Position numbers and translations under genes: made by a program
Notes under the pieces: generated by a model
Told to the model about the DNA's origin: nothing
What the model saw: the letters and a program-made list of their open reading frames with translations, nothing else
Databases searched by the model: none
Shown: positions 43,780 to 51,444 of the stretch, piece after piece
How positions within the stretch are numbered: the first letter of the stretch is position 1
Layout of the letters: every line of letters begins with the position of its first letter
NCBI GenBank assembly: GCA_004362315.1
Contig: SNWL01000003.1
Span: 744,001-808,000 of the forward strand
DNA: 64,000 bases
Direction of reading: 5' to 3'
Origin: Mycobacterium sp. BK086
Lineage (GTDB): Bacteria; Actinomycetota; Actinomycetes; Mycobacteriales; Mycobacteriaceae

Positions 43780-44916
43780 TCAGCCCAAGACGGCCTCGCG
43801 GATCACCGCGGCGAAGCGCTGGCCGATGAGCTCGTGGGCCTGCGGACCGGGATGCAGCCGGTCGGCCAGCGGGAATTCGGCGAAGTCCGCGGGACCGTAG
43901 AGGTCCAGGCCGTTGACATAGCGCAGGTTCGGATCGGTGGCCGCCCGCTGGGTGACGATGCGGGCGAGCTCGTCGCGAATCACCCGCAGGGTGAGCTTGC
44001 CCGCCCGCACCTCGGCCGGGTCCCCGGTGGCCATGAAGGCCATCACTCCCCCACTGAAGTCGGGAACCAGCGGTCCGGGCGTGTCCTCGTGGATCGGACA
44101 GTGCACCGCGGAGACGACGATGATCGGCGTGTCGGGGTGCCCGTCGCGGATGGTGTCGAGGAAGCCGTGGACCGCGGGGCCGAACGCGCGCAGGCGCATC
44201 AGGTCCGCGTTGACGATGTTGATGCCGATCTTGAGGCTGATCAGATCGGCGGGGATGTCGCGCATGGTGCGGGCGACGAACGGGTCCAGCAGCGCCGACC
44301 CACCCATCCCGAGGTTGATCAGCTCGACGCCGCCGGCCGCGGCGGCCACCGCGGGCCAGGTTCCGGTCGGGTGTGCAGCGTTCGAACCGTGGCTGATCGA
44401 GCTGCCGTGATGCAGCCACACCGGCCGGGTGATCGGGCTCGGCTCCAACGGCTGGTCACTGCGCAGCGCGATCAGTTCGGTGATTTCGTTGTGGGGCAAC
44501 CAGATCTCGACGGACTTGCGCCTGTCGGGCAGGCCGGCGAATCGAATTGTGCCGGGAGCACCGGGCAGGAGTTCCTCCGTCCCGGCAGCGGCATCCTTCA
44601 TCAGGACGTTGCCGCCGGTGAGGCTGGCCCGCGCCGTCAGCTCGCCGTCGACGAGCAGGTCGTAGGTGCCGTCGGGTCGCATCGGCATGCCCACGTAGGC
44701 GGGCCGGGTGCGCAACGCGTCCAGTTCGATCTCGGTGGACCGGGTGTGAAACACCAATCGGCAACCGGCAGGCTGGGATTCGGCCATCGCCAGCTGGGGG
44801 TCGGCGCATTGTGCCCGCGCCCATTCGGGGAGCCGGTGTGGCAGCAGGCCGTGGGTCGTCTGCTCGATTTGCACTGCGCCGCGCAGGAACTCGAAAGAAA
44901 TTGGGGCGCTCAGCAT
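43780..44916 (-). CDS. Two-domain SGNH/GDSL hydrolase
   Basis: 378-aa esterase-type protein. An N-terminal beta-rich domain (to about 165) precedes the SGNH domain: block I WLHHGSSISHGSN (nucleophile Ser), a Gly block GMGGSALLD, block III LKIGINIVNADL (Asn), and block V ADRLHPGPQAH with the catalytic His and Asp. No signal peptide. ATG 44916 lies 1 bp after the copZ stop, so it is the third gene of the ctpB-copZ operon even though it borders the oxygenase cluster. A link to copper, for example trimming a metallophore or ester, is speculative. Substrate unknown. Confidence 0.85.
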   Translation of the reverse strand: MLSAPISFEFLRGAVQIEQTTHGLLPHRLPEWARAQCADPQLAMAESQPAGCRLVFHTRSTEIELDALRTRPAYVGMPMRPDGTYDLLVDGELTARASLTGGNVLMKDAAAGTEELLPGAPGTIRFAGLPDRRKSVEIWLPHNEITELIALRSDQPLEPSPITRPVWLHHGSSISHGSNAAHPTGTWPAVAAAAGGVELINLGMGGSALLDPFVARTMRDIPADLISLKIGINIVNADLMRLRAFGPAVHGFLDTIRDGHPDTPIIVVSAVHCPIHEDTPGPLVPDFSGGVMAFMATGDPAEVRAGKLTLRVIRDELARIVTQRAATDPNLRYVNGLDLYGPADFAEFPLADRLHPGPQAHELIGQRFAAVIREAVLG

Positions 44917-44917
44917 G

Positions 44918-45136
44918 TCAGCCGACGACGCTGTAGTCACCCTCGTCGGCCAGTGCGGCCCGGACCTGCTCGACGCTGAGATCGGCGGCGGTGTCGACCC
45001 GCACGGTCGACGCACCCTGCGCATCGAGGTCGACCTCCACCCCACTGACCGCGGGCAGCGCGGTGAGCGCGCCGCTCACCACGCGCACGCAGCTCTGGCA
45101 ATGCAGGCCGGTGACCATGAAGGTCTGCTGGGACAT
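44918..45136 (-). CDS. copZ: Copper chaperone, CopZ-like HMA domain
   Basis: 72-aa single heavy-metal-associated domain (beta-alpha-beta-beta-alpha-beta). The Cu(I)-binding motif is GLHCQSC with C13 and C16. It delivers copper to or from the P-type ATPase encoded 19 bp upstream. ATG 45136 is preceded by GAAAGG. It is the second gene of ctpB-copZ-SGNH hydrolase. Confidence 0.93.
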   Translation of the reverse strand: MSQQTFMVTGLHCQSCVRVVSGALTALPAVSGVEVDLDAQGASTVRVDTAADLSVEQVRAALADEGDYSVVG

Positions 45137-45155
45137 CGGATCTACCTTTCGGTGA

Positions 45156-47402
45156 CTAGCGCCTGCGGGCGTCAAAGGTGCGCAGCCGCAAGCTGTTCGA
45201 GACGACGAAGAACGACGAGAAAGCCATCGCCGCACCCGCGATGAGCGGATTGAGCAGACCGGCAGCGGCGATCGGGATGGCCGCGACGTTGTAGCCGAAC
45301 GCCCAGAACAGATTGGTCCTGATCGTGCGCATGGTGGCCTTGGCCAAGTCGAGTGCCTGCGGGACGATCGCGAGATCGTCGCGCACCAGGATGATGTCGG
45401 CCGCGCCGATCGCGACGTCGGTGCCGCGCCCGATGGCCAGGCCGAGATCCGCCGATGCCAGTGCGGGGCCGTCGTTGATGCCGTCACCGACCATCGCGAC
45501 CACCCGGCCCTGCTCGCGCAGCTGCTCGATGACGTCGACTTTGCCTTCGGGCAGCACCTCGGCGATGACCTCGTCGATGCCGACCTGAGCGGCCACCGCA
45601 CCGGCGGCAGCGGCGTTGTCTCCGGTGAGCAGCACGGTGCGCAATCCCCGGTTGTGCAGCGCCGCCACGGCATCGGCGGCGGAGTCTTTGACGGCGTCGG
45701 CCACCGCGATCGCGCCGCAGACCTCGTCGCCGATGGTGACGAAAACGACTGTCTCGCCGCGGGATTCACCGCTACGACGGGCGGTCTGCAGCGACTCGGG
45801 CACCAAAGCCTGGCCGGCAGCCCAGGACGGCCGCCCGATCACGACCCGGTGGCCGGATACCGTGCCCGTCACGCCACGGCCGGCGTGGGAACGGAAGTCC
45901 TCGACCGGGCGGCGTTCCTCGGTGGCGGTGGCGATCGCGACGGCAACCGCGTGTTCGGACGCCACCTCGACGGCGGCGGCCAGCGCCAAGATCTCGGCAC
46001 GCTGCCAGCCGTCGACGGCGGTCACCTCGGTGACCGCCAGGTGCCCCGTCGTCAGGGTGCCGGTCTTGTCGAACACCACGGTGTCCACCGCGCGGATGGC
46101 TTCCAGCGCGCGGTAGCCCTTGAGGAAGATGCCCAGCTGCGCGCCGCGCCCGGAGGCCACCATCATCGCGGTCGGCGTCGCCAGCCCCAAGGCGCACGGA
46201 CAGGCGATCACCAGCACGGCCAGCGCCGCGGAGAACACCCGGTCGGCGTCGGCCCCGGCCAGCAGCCACCCGGCCGCGGTGAGCGCGGCGATCACGAACA
46301 CCGCGGGCACGAACACCCCGGCGATCCGGTCAGCCAGTCGCTGGGCGTCGGCCTTCTGGGCTTGTGCTTCCTCGACGAGGCGCACCATGCCGGCGAACTG
46401 GGTGTCGGCACCGACCGCGGCGGCCTCCACGATCAGGCGCCCGTCGAGCACCACCGTCCCGCCGATCACCGGGCCACCCGGATGGGCGCGCGCCGGCTTG
46501 GCTTCGCCGGTCATCGCGCTCATGTCGATCGCGGCGCTGCCGTCGACCACCAAACCGTCGGCCGCGATCGTCTCACCGGGGCGCACGACGAACCGCTGCT
46601 GCTCCTTGAGCTCGTCGGCGGGCAGCACCATCTCGGTGCCGTCGGCCAGCAGCACCGACACGTTCTTGGCGCTCAGCGCTGCCAGGGCACGCAGGGCGCT
46701 ACCCGCCCGCGACTTCGCCCTGGCCTCGAAATACCGGCCGGCCAGGATGAACACTGTCACGCCCGCGGCCACTTCGAGATAGATGGCGTCGCTGCCCGTC
46801 ACGGCCTGCCAGATGCCGTCGACCGTCCGGTCGTGGTGTCCGAAGAAGATCGTGTAGAGCGACCACACGGTGGCCGCGGTCACGCCGACCGAGATCAGCG
46901 TCTCCATGGATGCGGTGCCGTGGCGGGCGTTGCGCAGGGCCACCCGGTGGAACGGCCAGGCCGCCCAGGTGACGATCGGCGCGGCCAGGGCCGTCAAGGC
47001 CCATTCCCAACCGGTGAACCGGGTGCTCGGGACGACGGCGAACATCACCGACAGGTCGGCCAGCGGCACGAACAACACCGCGGCAACCGCCAGCCGGAGC
47101 AGCAGATTGCGGGCCAGACGATCGTCGGGATCGGCGGGCTCGGTCGGCGATGCCGAGCGCGGGGCGGCGTCGTAGCCGGCCTTGCGGATCACCGCGCACA
47201 AATCCTCGACAGGCATCGATTCGGGCGCGTCGACGCTGGCCACACGGGTGGCGAAGTTGACCGAGGCGCGGACGCCGTCGAGTTTGTTGAGCTTGGTTTC
47301 AACCCGGGCGGCGCACGCCGCGCAGGACATGCCCGAGACGTCGAGTTCGACGCGGTGCGCGACGTCGGCGGTCGGACCGCCCACGACGGATGCCGTCGTC
47401 AT
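45156..47402 (-). CDS. ctpB: Copper-translocating P1B-type ATPase, CtpB-like
   Basis: 748-aa P1B ATPase. The N-terminal HMA domain has GMSCAAC (C27, C30); eight transmembrane helices follow. The actuator motif is MTGEAKPA, the membrane metal site is [18 protein letters not shown], the phosphorylation motif is [10 protein letters not shown], the His-Pro-equivalent helix has SEHAVAVAI, and the hinge is [17 protein letters not shown]. The sequence closely follows mycobacterial CtpB, which works in copper acquisition and transfer. ATG 47402 with AGGAGG; a SigC-type promoter lies at 47435-47463. It diverges from sigC. Confidence 0.94.
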   Translation of the reverse strand: MTTASVVGGPTADVAHRVELDVSGMSCAACAARVETKLNKLDGVRASVNFATRVASVDAPESMPVEDLCAVIRKAGYDAAPRSASPTEPADPDDRLARNLLLRLAVAAVLFVPLADLSVMFAVVPSTRFTGWEWALTALAAPIVTWAAWPFHRVALRNARHGTASMETLISVGVTAATVWSLYTIFFGHHDRTVDGIWQAVTGSDAIYLEVAAGVTVFILAGRYFEARAKSRAGSALRALAALSAKNVSVLLADGTEMVLPADELKEQQRFVVRPGETIAADGLVVDGSAAIDMSAMTGEAKPARAHPGGPVIGGTVVLDGRLIVEAAAVGADTQFAGMVRLVEEAQAQKADAQRLADRIAGVFVPAVFVIAALTAAGWLLAGADADRVFSAALAVLVIACPCALGLATPTAMMVASGRGAQLGIFLKGYRALEAIRAVDTVVFDKTGTLTTGHLAVTEVTAVDGWQRAEILALAAAVEVASEHAVAVAIATATEERRPVEDFRSHAGRGVTGTVSGHRVVIGRPSWAAGQALVPESLQTARRSGESRGETVVFVTIGDEVCGAIAVADAVKDSAADAVAALHNRGLRTVLLTGDNAAAAGAVAAQVGIDEVIAEVLPEGKVDVIEQLREQGRVVAMVGDGINDGPALASADLGLAIGRGTDVAIGAADIILVRDDLAIVPQALDLAKATMRTIRTNLFWAFGYNVAAIPIAAAGLLNPLIAGAAMAFSSFFVVSNSLRLRTFDARRR

Positions 47403-47434
47403 CGCCCTCCTTGGCTCAGTGGTGCCCCGGAAAA

Positions 47435-47463
47435 GAGTCGGCTCCCGAGGCTGTCGGGTTCCC
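47435..47463 (-). promoter_or_regulatory. ECF (probable SigC) promoter of ctpB
   Basis: On the minus strand GGGAAC (47463-47458), exactly 17 bp, then CGACTC (47440-47435), with about 27 nt of leader to ATG 47402. Same hexamers and spacing as two other copper-locus promoters in the window, and directly divergent from sigC. Confidence 0.65.
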
Positions 47464-47536
47464 GGCCACCCAAAATACGCTCACGCGACCGGGCCCCAGA
47501 TGTGCCGGGCGCGGTGATCCCCTAGTCTCACTGACC

Positions 47537-48088
47537 GTGGGTGAACGCGACGACGACCAGGTGACGGTGCTCGCCCTGGCTGCCGGGCGGGGCGATTCGG
47601 CCGCACTCGACGCGTTCATCAAAGCCACGCAACGCGATGTCTGGCGCACGGTCGCATTCCTGGGTGATCCCGGTTACGCCGACGACCTGACGCAGGAGAC
47701 CTTTCTGCGGGCGCTGGGCGCCCTGCCCCGGTTCTCCGGCCGGTCCTCGGCACGGACCTGGCTGATGTCGATCGCCCGCCGGGTGGTGGTCGACCAGATC
47801 CGCCGCAACCAAGCCCGCCCGCGCACCGCGTCGGCGATCGACCTGGATCAGATGCTCGACACCCGGCCCAGCGCGGCCCGGTTCGAGGACATCATCGAGA
47901 TCAGGATGCTGCTCGACGGCCTGGACACCGACCGCCGCGATGCGCTGATGCTGACCCAGGTGCTGGGCCTGTCCTACGCCGAGGCGGCCGAGGTGTGCGG
48001 CTGCCCGGTCGGCACGATCCGCTCCCGGGTGGCACGCGCCCGTGAGGATCTGATCACCGCCGCGCACCGCGACGATCAGGTGGGCTGA
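47537..48088 (+). CDS. sigC: ECF sigma factor SigC
   Basis: 183-aa extracytoplasmic-function sigma factor consisting of region 2 ([60 protein letters not shown]) and region 4 ([34 protein letters not shown]). It matches mycobacterial SigC in wording and length, with no C-terminal SnoaL extension. From memory SigC drives copper acquisition genes in M. tuberculosis. GTG 47537 sits 8 nt after TAGTCT (47523-47528), so a leaderless transcript is possible; the copper-type promoter was not seen before sigC itself. It diverges from ctpB and converges with the PGRS gene at 48092. Confidence 0.93.
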   Translation: MGERDDDQVTVLALAAGRGDSAALDAFIKATQRDVWRTVAFLGDPGYADDLTQETFLRALGALPRFSGRSSARTWLMSIARRVVVDQIRRNQARPRTASAIDLDQMLDTRPSAARFEDIIEIRMLLDGLDTDRRDALMLTQVLGLSYAEAAEVCGCPVGTIRSRVARAREDLITAAHRDDQVG

Positions 48089-48091
48089 GCT

Positions 48092-49078
48092 CTACCCGTC
48101 AGCGCCATTGCTGCCGTTGGTGCTGCTGCCTTGGCCGCCGGTACCACCGCTACCGCCGGGAGCTCCGAGCCCGCCGTGGCCACCCCTACCGCCATTGCCA
48201 CCGGCACCGGTGCCCGTGCTGGTGTTGCCGAGACCACCCGAACCACCCTTGCCGCCCCGGGTGGCGACGCCGCTGTTGCCGCCATTGCCGCCGGCGCCGC
48301 CCTTGGCCGTACCGACTGTTGACGTGCCGTTGCCGCCGTTGCCGGCGTCGCCACCTTTACCGGTGACACCGCCGCGACCGCCATTACCCCCGCGACCGCC
48401 GGTGGACGTGCCGGTGCCGGTCACTGCGCTGCCGCCCTTACCACCGCTGCCGCCGGAACCGGCGATCGTCGCGTGGCCACCGTGGCCGCCTGCCCCGCCG
48501 GTGGCTCCCCCGACGGTGTTGGACCCGTCACCGCCGTCGCCACCAACACCACCGTTTCCCGACGCAATCCCGCCGTTACCGCCGTTGCCGCCCTTTCCGC
48601 CGGTCGACGAACCGTTGCTTGCGGAGTCGCCACCGTCACCGCCGTCACCGCCGTCGCCGAACAGACCGGCGTGACCGCCGTTGCCCCCCGCCTGCCCTCC
48701 GACGCCGTCACCGCCGTTGCCGCCGTTGCCGAACAACAGGCCGCCGTTGCCCCCGTTCTGACCTGGGCCACCGTCTGCGCCGTTACCGATCAACAGGCCA
48801 CCGTTCTGGCCCGGCTCGACCCCGTTTCCGATCAGCCAGCCGCCCGGGCCGATGATCGGACGGCCCGCGAGGCCGGCGAGCATGGGGCCGGGAGTAAACG
48901 ATGCAGGCCCGCTGGTCGCCGCGAACAGACGCGGCGGCGTGGCCGACGTCGAACTCACGACGTGTGGCGTGGGGATCACAGGTGCGGCCGAGGCCTCACC
49001 GGCAAGGGCGGTGGCGACCCCGACGTATACGCCGGTCGTCACGAAGGCAGTCATTGCGATCTTCTGCATAACGGTCAT
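48092..49078 (-). CDS. Secreted PGRS-type glycine-rich protein without PE domain, copy 2
   Basis: 328 aa. An N-terminal signal peptide (KIAMTAFVTTGVYVGVATALAGEASA) leads to a Pro/Thr linker. Then comes RPIIGPGGWLIGNGVEPG and a GGLLIGNGADG segment, as in PE_PGRS proteins, followed by about 220 residues of GGxGG-type repeats. There is no PE domain, so export should follow Sec rather than ESX. The linker is almost identical to the one in the gene at 49962-51386. Last gene of the operon PGRS-methyltransferase-PGRS. ATG 49078. Confidence 0.85.
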   Translation of the reverse strand: MTVMQKIAMTAFVTTGVYVGVATALAGEASAAPVIPTPHVVSSTSATPPRLFAATSGPASFTPGPMLAGLAGRPIIGPGGWLIGNGVEPGQNGGLLIGNGADGGPGQNGGNGGLLFGNGGNGGDGVGGQAGGNGGHAGLFGDGGDGGDGGDSASNGSSTGGKGGNGGNGGIASGNGGVGGDGGDGSNTVGGATGGAGGHGGHATIAGSGGSGGKGGSAVTGTGTSTGGRGGNGGRGGVTGKGGDAGNGGNGTSTVGTAKGGAGGNGGNSGVATRGGKGGSGGLGNTSTGTGAGGNGGRGGHGGLGAPGGSGGTGGQGSSTNGSNGADG

Positions 49079-49096
49079 TGATTGGCTCCTCTAGGT

Positions 49097-49945
49097 CTAG
49101 GCCGGCTTGGTCGCAGTAACGAGCAGGTACTCCGCGTCGTAGCTCGTGCGCCCCGGATCGGTTGACTGGTCCCAGGTTTCGAGGAATGCCAGGAAATCCC
49201 GATCCAGATTTGCCACTTGCTCTGGCCGGTCCTGGTTGAACGCGTAGACGGCAATGGTGGGACCGTAGTTGCGTTTCCAGTATTCGCGGAACTCGATGGG
49301 ACTCGGGCTCTGGTCGATGCGGATCGTCTGCCGCCGGAACGTCAGATCGACGACGTTGTCGCCGAACAACTCTCGCACGTGGTCCTCGGTGCCCCACAAC
49401 GGTGCCGGCTGAGCTCCCGGTGGCAGTGGTGCCGCGTACGGCTTCATCGTCGCGAACAGCTGGCCGATGAATCCCTGGGGCGTCCAGTTGATCATCGCAA
49501 TCGTCCCGCCCGGCCGGCAGACCCGCACCAGCTCGTCGGCGGTGGCCTGGTGGTGCGGTGCGAACATCGCGCCTAGGCATGACATCACCACGTCGAAACC
49601 GTTGTCGGCGAACGGAAGTGCCTCGGCATCGGCCTCCACCCATTCGAGCTCGACACGGCGGTCGGTAGCGATCCGCCGCCCGGCGTCGAACAACTCGGGG
49701 GTCAGGTCACTGGCGGTGACGGTTGCACCCACCGCGGCGGCCGGGATCGCGGCATTGCCGGAGCCCGCGGCCACATCCAGTACCAACTGTCCGGGTCGAA
49801 TCCCGGCGGCCGTCACCAGTTCGGGTCCCAGTGCCGGAATCAACTCCGCGGCGACGGCCGGATAGTCACCGGAGGCCCACAGCGCCCGATGCTTCGCCTT
49901 GAGTGTGCGGTCGGTTGAATTGTCTTGCTGCTGTGTAGTACTCAT
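49097..49945 (-). CDS. Class I SAM-dependent methyltransferase (UbiE/MenG-like)
   Basis: 282-aa methyltransferase. Motif I is VLDVAAGSGNAAIPAAAVGA with D in the VTASDLTPELF strand; motif II is ALPFADNGFDVVMSCLGAMFAP; post-motif is LVRVCRPGGTIAMINWTPQGFIGQLF. It belongs to the UbiE-like group that methylates small hydrophobic molecules; substrate unknown. ATG 49945 follows AGGAGA by 8 nt. It lies between two PGRS-type genes on the same strand with gaps of 16 and 18 bp, so all three are probably one transcript. A methylation link to the PGRS proteins is possible but unproven. Confidence 0.88.
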   Translation of the reverse strand: MSTTQQQDNSTDRTLKAKHRALWASGDYPAVAAELIPALGPELVTAAGIRPGQLVLDVAAGSGNAAIPAAAVGATVTASDLTPELFDAGRRIATDRRVELEWVEADAEALPFADNGFDVVMSCLGAMFAPHHQATADELVRVCRPGGTIAMINWTPQGFIGQLFATMKPYAAPLPPGAQPAPLWGTEDHVRELFGDNVVDLTFRRQTIRIDQSPSPIEFREYWKRNYGPTIAVYAFNQDRPEQVANLDRDFLAFLETWDQSTDPGRTSYDAEYLLVTATKPA

Positions 49946-49961
49946 ATTCCAATCTCCTTGT

Positions 49962-51386
49962 CTACCGATTCCGGCCATTTGGCCCATTGCTGCCGTTGCG
50001 GGTGCTGCCGGTCCCGCCGGTGCCGCCGTCACCGCCAGGCGTGCCGGCTCCGCCCGGCCCGCCGTTACCGCCATAACCGCTGCCGGTGTTGGCATTGCCG
50101 TTACCCGCGTTACCGCCGTTACCGCCCTTGCGCCCCGGACCGCTCGCACCGCCGACGCCGCCGTTGCCGCCCTTGGCGGCGCCGTTGACGATGTCGGCCA
50201 CGCCGCCTGACCCGCCGTTTCCGCCGGTTCCTGCGATCACGCCTCCGTCGCCGCCATTGCCGCCGTGGCCCGCGGTCGCATCCCCCTTGCCCCCGACCGC
50301 GATTCCCGCGTCGCCGCCCTTGCCGCCCGCCCCGTTGATACCGGCGTCGCCGCCGTCGCGGCCCGAACCACCGAAGGCGCTCCCGTCTTCGGACCGGCCT
50401 TCACCGCCTGCGCCGCCGGCGCCGCCGTTGCCGAAGGCTCCGCTGTTGCCGCCGTAGCCACCGGATCCACCAAACGCGCTCTTCTGCCGGCTGAACGCGA
50501 GACCACCCGCGCCCCCATCGCCGCCGTTGCCGGTGAACGTCCCACCCGCGCCGCCGGAGCCGCCCAGTCCGCCGGTCGCGGGTCCGAAGCTGGAGCCGAT
50601 GCCGCCCGCGCCTCCGGCACCGCCGTTGCCTCGCAGCCCACCGTCGCCGCCGTCACCGCCGAGGCCGCCATAGGCCAGGTTTTCGGCAGCCCCCGCGCCA
50701 CCGCCTGCGCCGCCGGCACCGGCATCACCACGCAACCAGCCCGCGTTGCCACCCTTGCCGCCGTTGCCTGCGTAGGCGTCGCCGGTCAAGAGGTTCGCAG
50801 CATTGCCTCCGGCACCTCCTGCGCCACCGGTTCCGAACAAGCCGGCGTTGCCGCCCCTGCCGCCGTCACCAGCGCGGGCCTCGTCGGGTGAGTTCTTCAC
50901 CATGTCACCGCCGATACCACCGGCGCCGCCGTTGCCGAATATCCCTGCGTCGCCGCCGTTTCCACCGGCCTTGCCGGGCAGCGCATCGCCACCGCGGCCA
51001 CCGTTACCGAACAGCAGGCCGCCATTGCCGCCGTCCTGGCCGGACGCACCGTCCGCACCATTGCCGATCAGCAGCCCGCCGTCCTGACCCGGCTCGACAC
51101 CATTGCCGATCAGCCATCCGCCGGGGCCGATGATCGGGCGGACACCGGGCGTCACTGTCATCACCCGGACTACCGGTGCCGCAACCTTTTCGGCGTCTCC
51201 AGTCGGAGCTGCGATGCGCGGCACGGTAGTCGGGTAGACGATGAGCGGCTCGGAGTCGGACGCCAGTTGGACCGCGACTTCGACGCGGGGCGGTGTGCTT
51301 GACGGTGTGCTGTGCGTGATGAGTGGCGCGGTCCCGACCCCCAGGGCCACCGCGAGCGCTCCGACGAATCCGATGCATTCGGTCAT
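49962..51386 (-). CDS. Secreted PGRS-type glycine-rich protein without PE domain, copy 1
   Basis: 474 aa. A short hydrophobic N-terminus (CIGFVGALAVALGVGTAPLI) acts as signal peptide or anchor, followed by a linker rich in Pro, Thr and Val. Then come RPIIGPGGWLIGNGVEPG, GGLLIGNGADG and about 340 residues of GGxGG repeats with interspersed LFGNGG and IFGNGG units. There is no PE domain. First gene of the three-gene operon. ATG 51386; an 11-bp direct repeat and an inverted repeat occupy the 58 bp between it and the upstream SARP regulator gene. Confidence 0.85.
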   Translation of the reverse strand: MTECIGFVGALAVALGVGTAPLITHSTPSSTPPRVEVAVQLASDSEPLIVYPTTVPRIAAPTGDAEKVAAPVVRVMTVTPGVRPIIGPGGWLIGNGVEPGQDGGLLIGNGADGASGQDGGNGGLLFGNGGRGGDALPGKAGGNGGDAGIFGNGGAGGIGGDMVKNSPDEARAGDGGRGGNAGLFGTGGAGGAGGNAANLLTGDAYAGNGGKGGNAGWLRGDAGAGGAGGGAGAAENLAYGGLGGDGGDGGLRGNGGAGGAGGIGSSFGPATGGLGGSGGAGGTFTGNGGDGGAGGLAFSRQKSAFGGSGGYGGNSGAFGNGGAGGAGGEGRSEDGSAFGGSGRDGGDAGINGAGGKGGDAGIAVGGKGDATAGHGGNGGDGGVIAGTGGNGGSGGVADIVNGAAKGGNGGVGGASGPGRKGGNGGNAGNGNANTGSGYGGNGGPGGAGTPGGDGGTGGTGSTRNGSNGPNGRNR

Positions 51387-51407
51387 GCGACGACGATGCG
51401 CGCGGGC

Positions 51408-51436
51408 GTTTCAACAATGATGAAACAATCGTGAAA
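51408..51436. promoter_or_regulatory. Candidate SARP-binding direct repeat before the PGRS operon
   Basis: CAATGATGAAA (51415-51425) and CAATCGTGAAA (51426-51436) are adjacent 11-bp repeats differing at two positions. Eleven-base-pair phasing of direct repeats is the hallmark of SARP/AfsR-family operators. GTTTCA (51408-51413) and TGAAAC (51421-51426) also form an inverted repeat. It lies 22-50 bp upstream of PGRS copy 1 and just past the SARP gene stop. Confidence 0.6.
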
Positions 51437-51444
51437 TCCGCAGG

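Noticed and set aside
47403..47536. SigC autoregulatory promoter on the sigC side of the divergent region
   Set aside because: The best candidate (GGAAAA with TGTCGG 17 bp on) matches the other three poorly and lies too far from the GTG; a TAGTCT box near the GTG is more plausible.
48108..51087. Pro- and Arg-rich frames on the plus strand across the two PGRS genes
   Set aside because: They are reverse complements of GGxGG repeats, with no start signals or family similarity.
48092..51386. PE_PGRS annotation for the two glycine-rich proteins
   Set aside because: Neither has the N-terminal PE domain; only the linker and PGRS array are shared.
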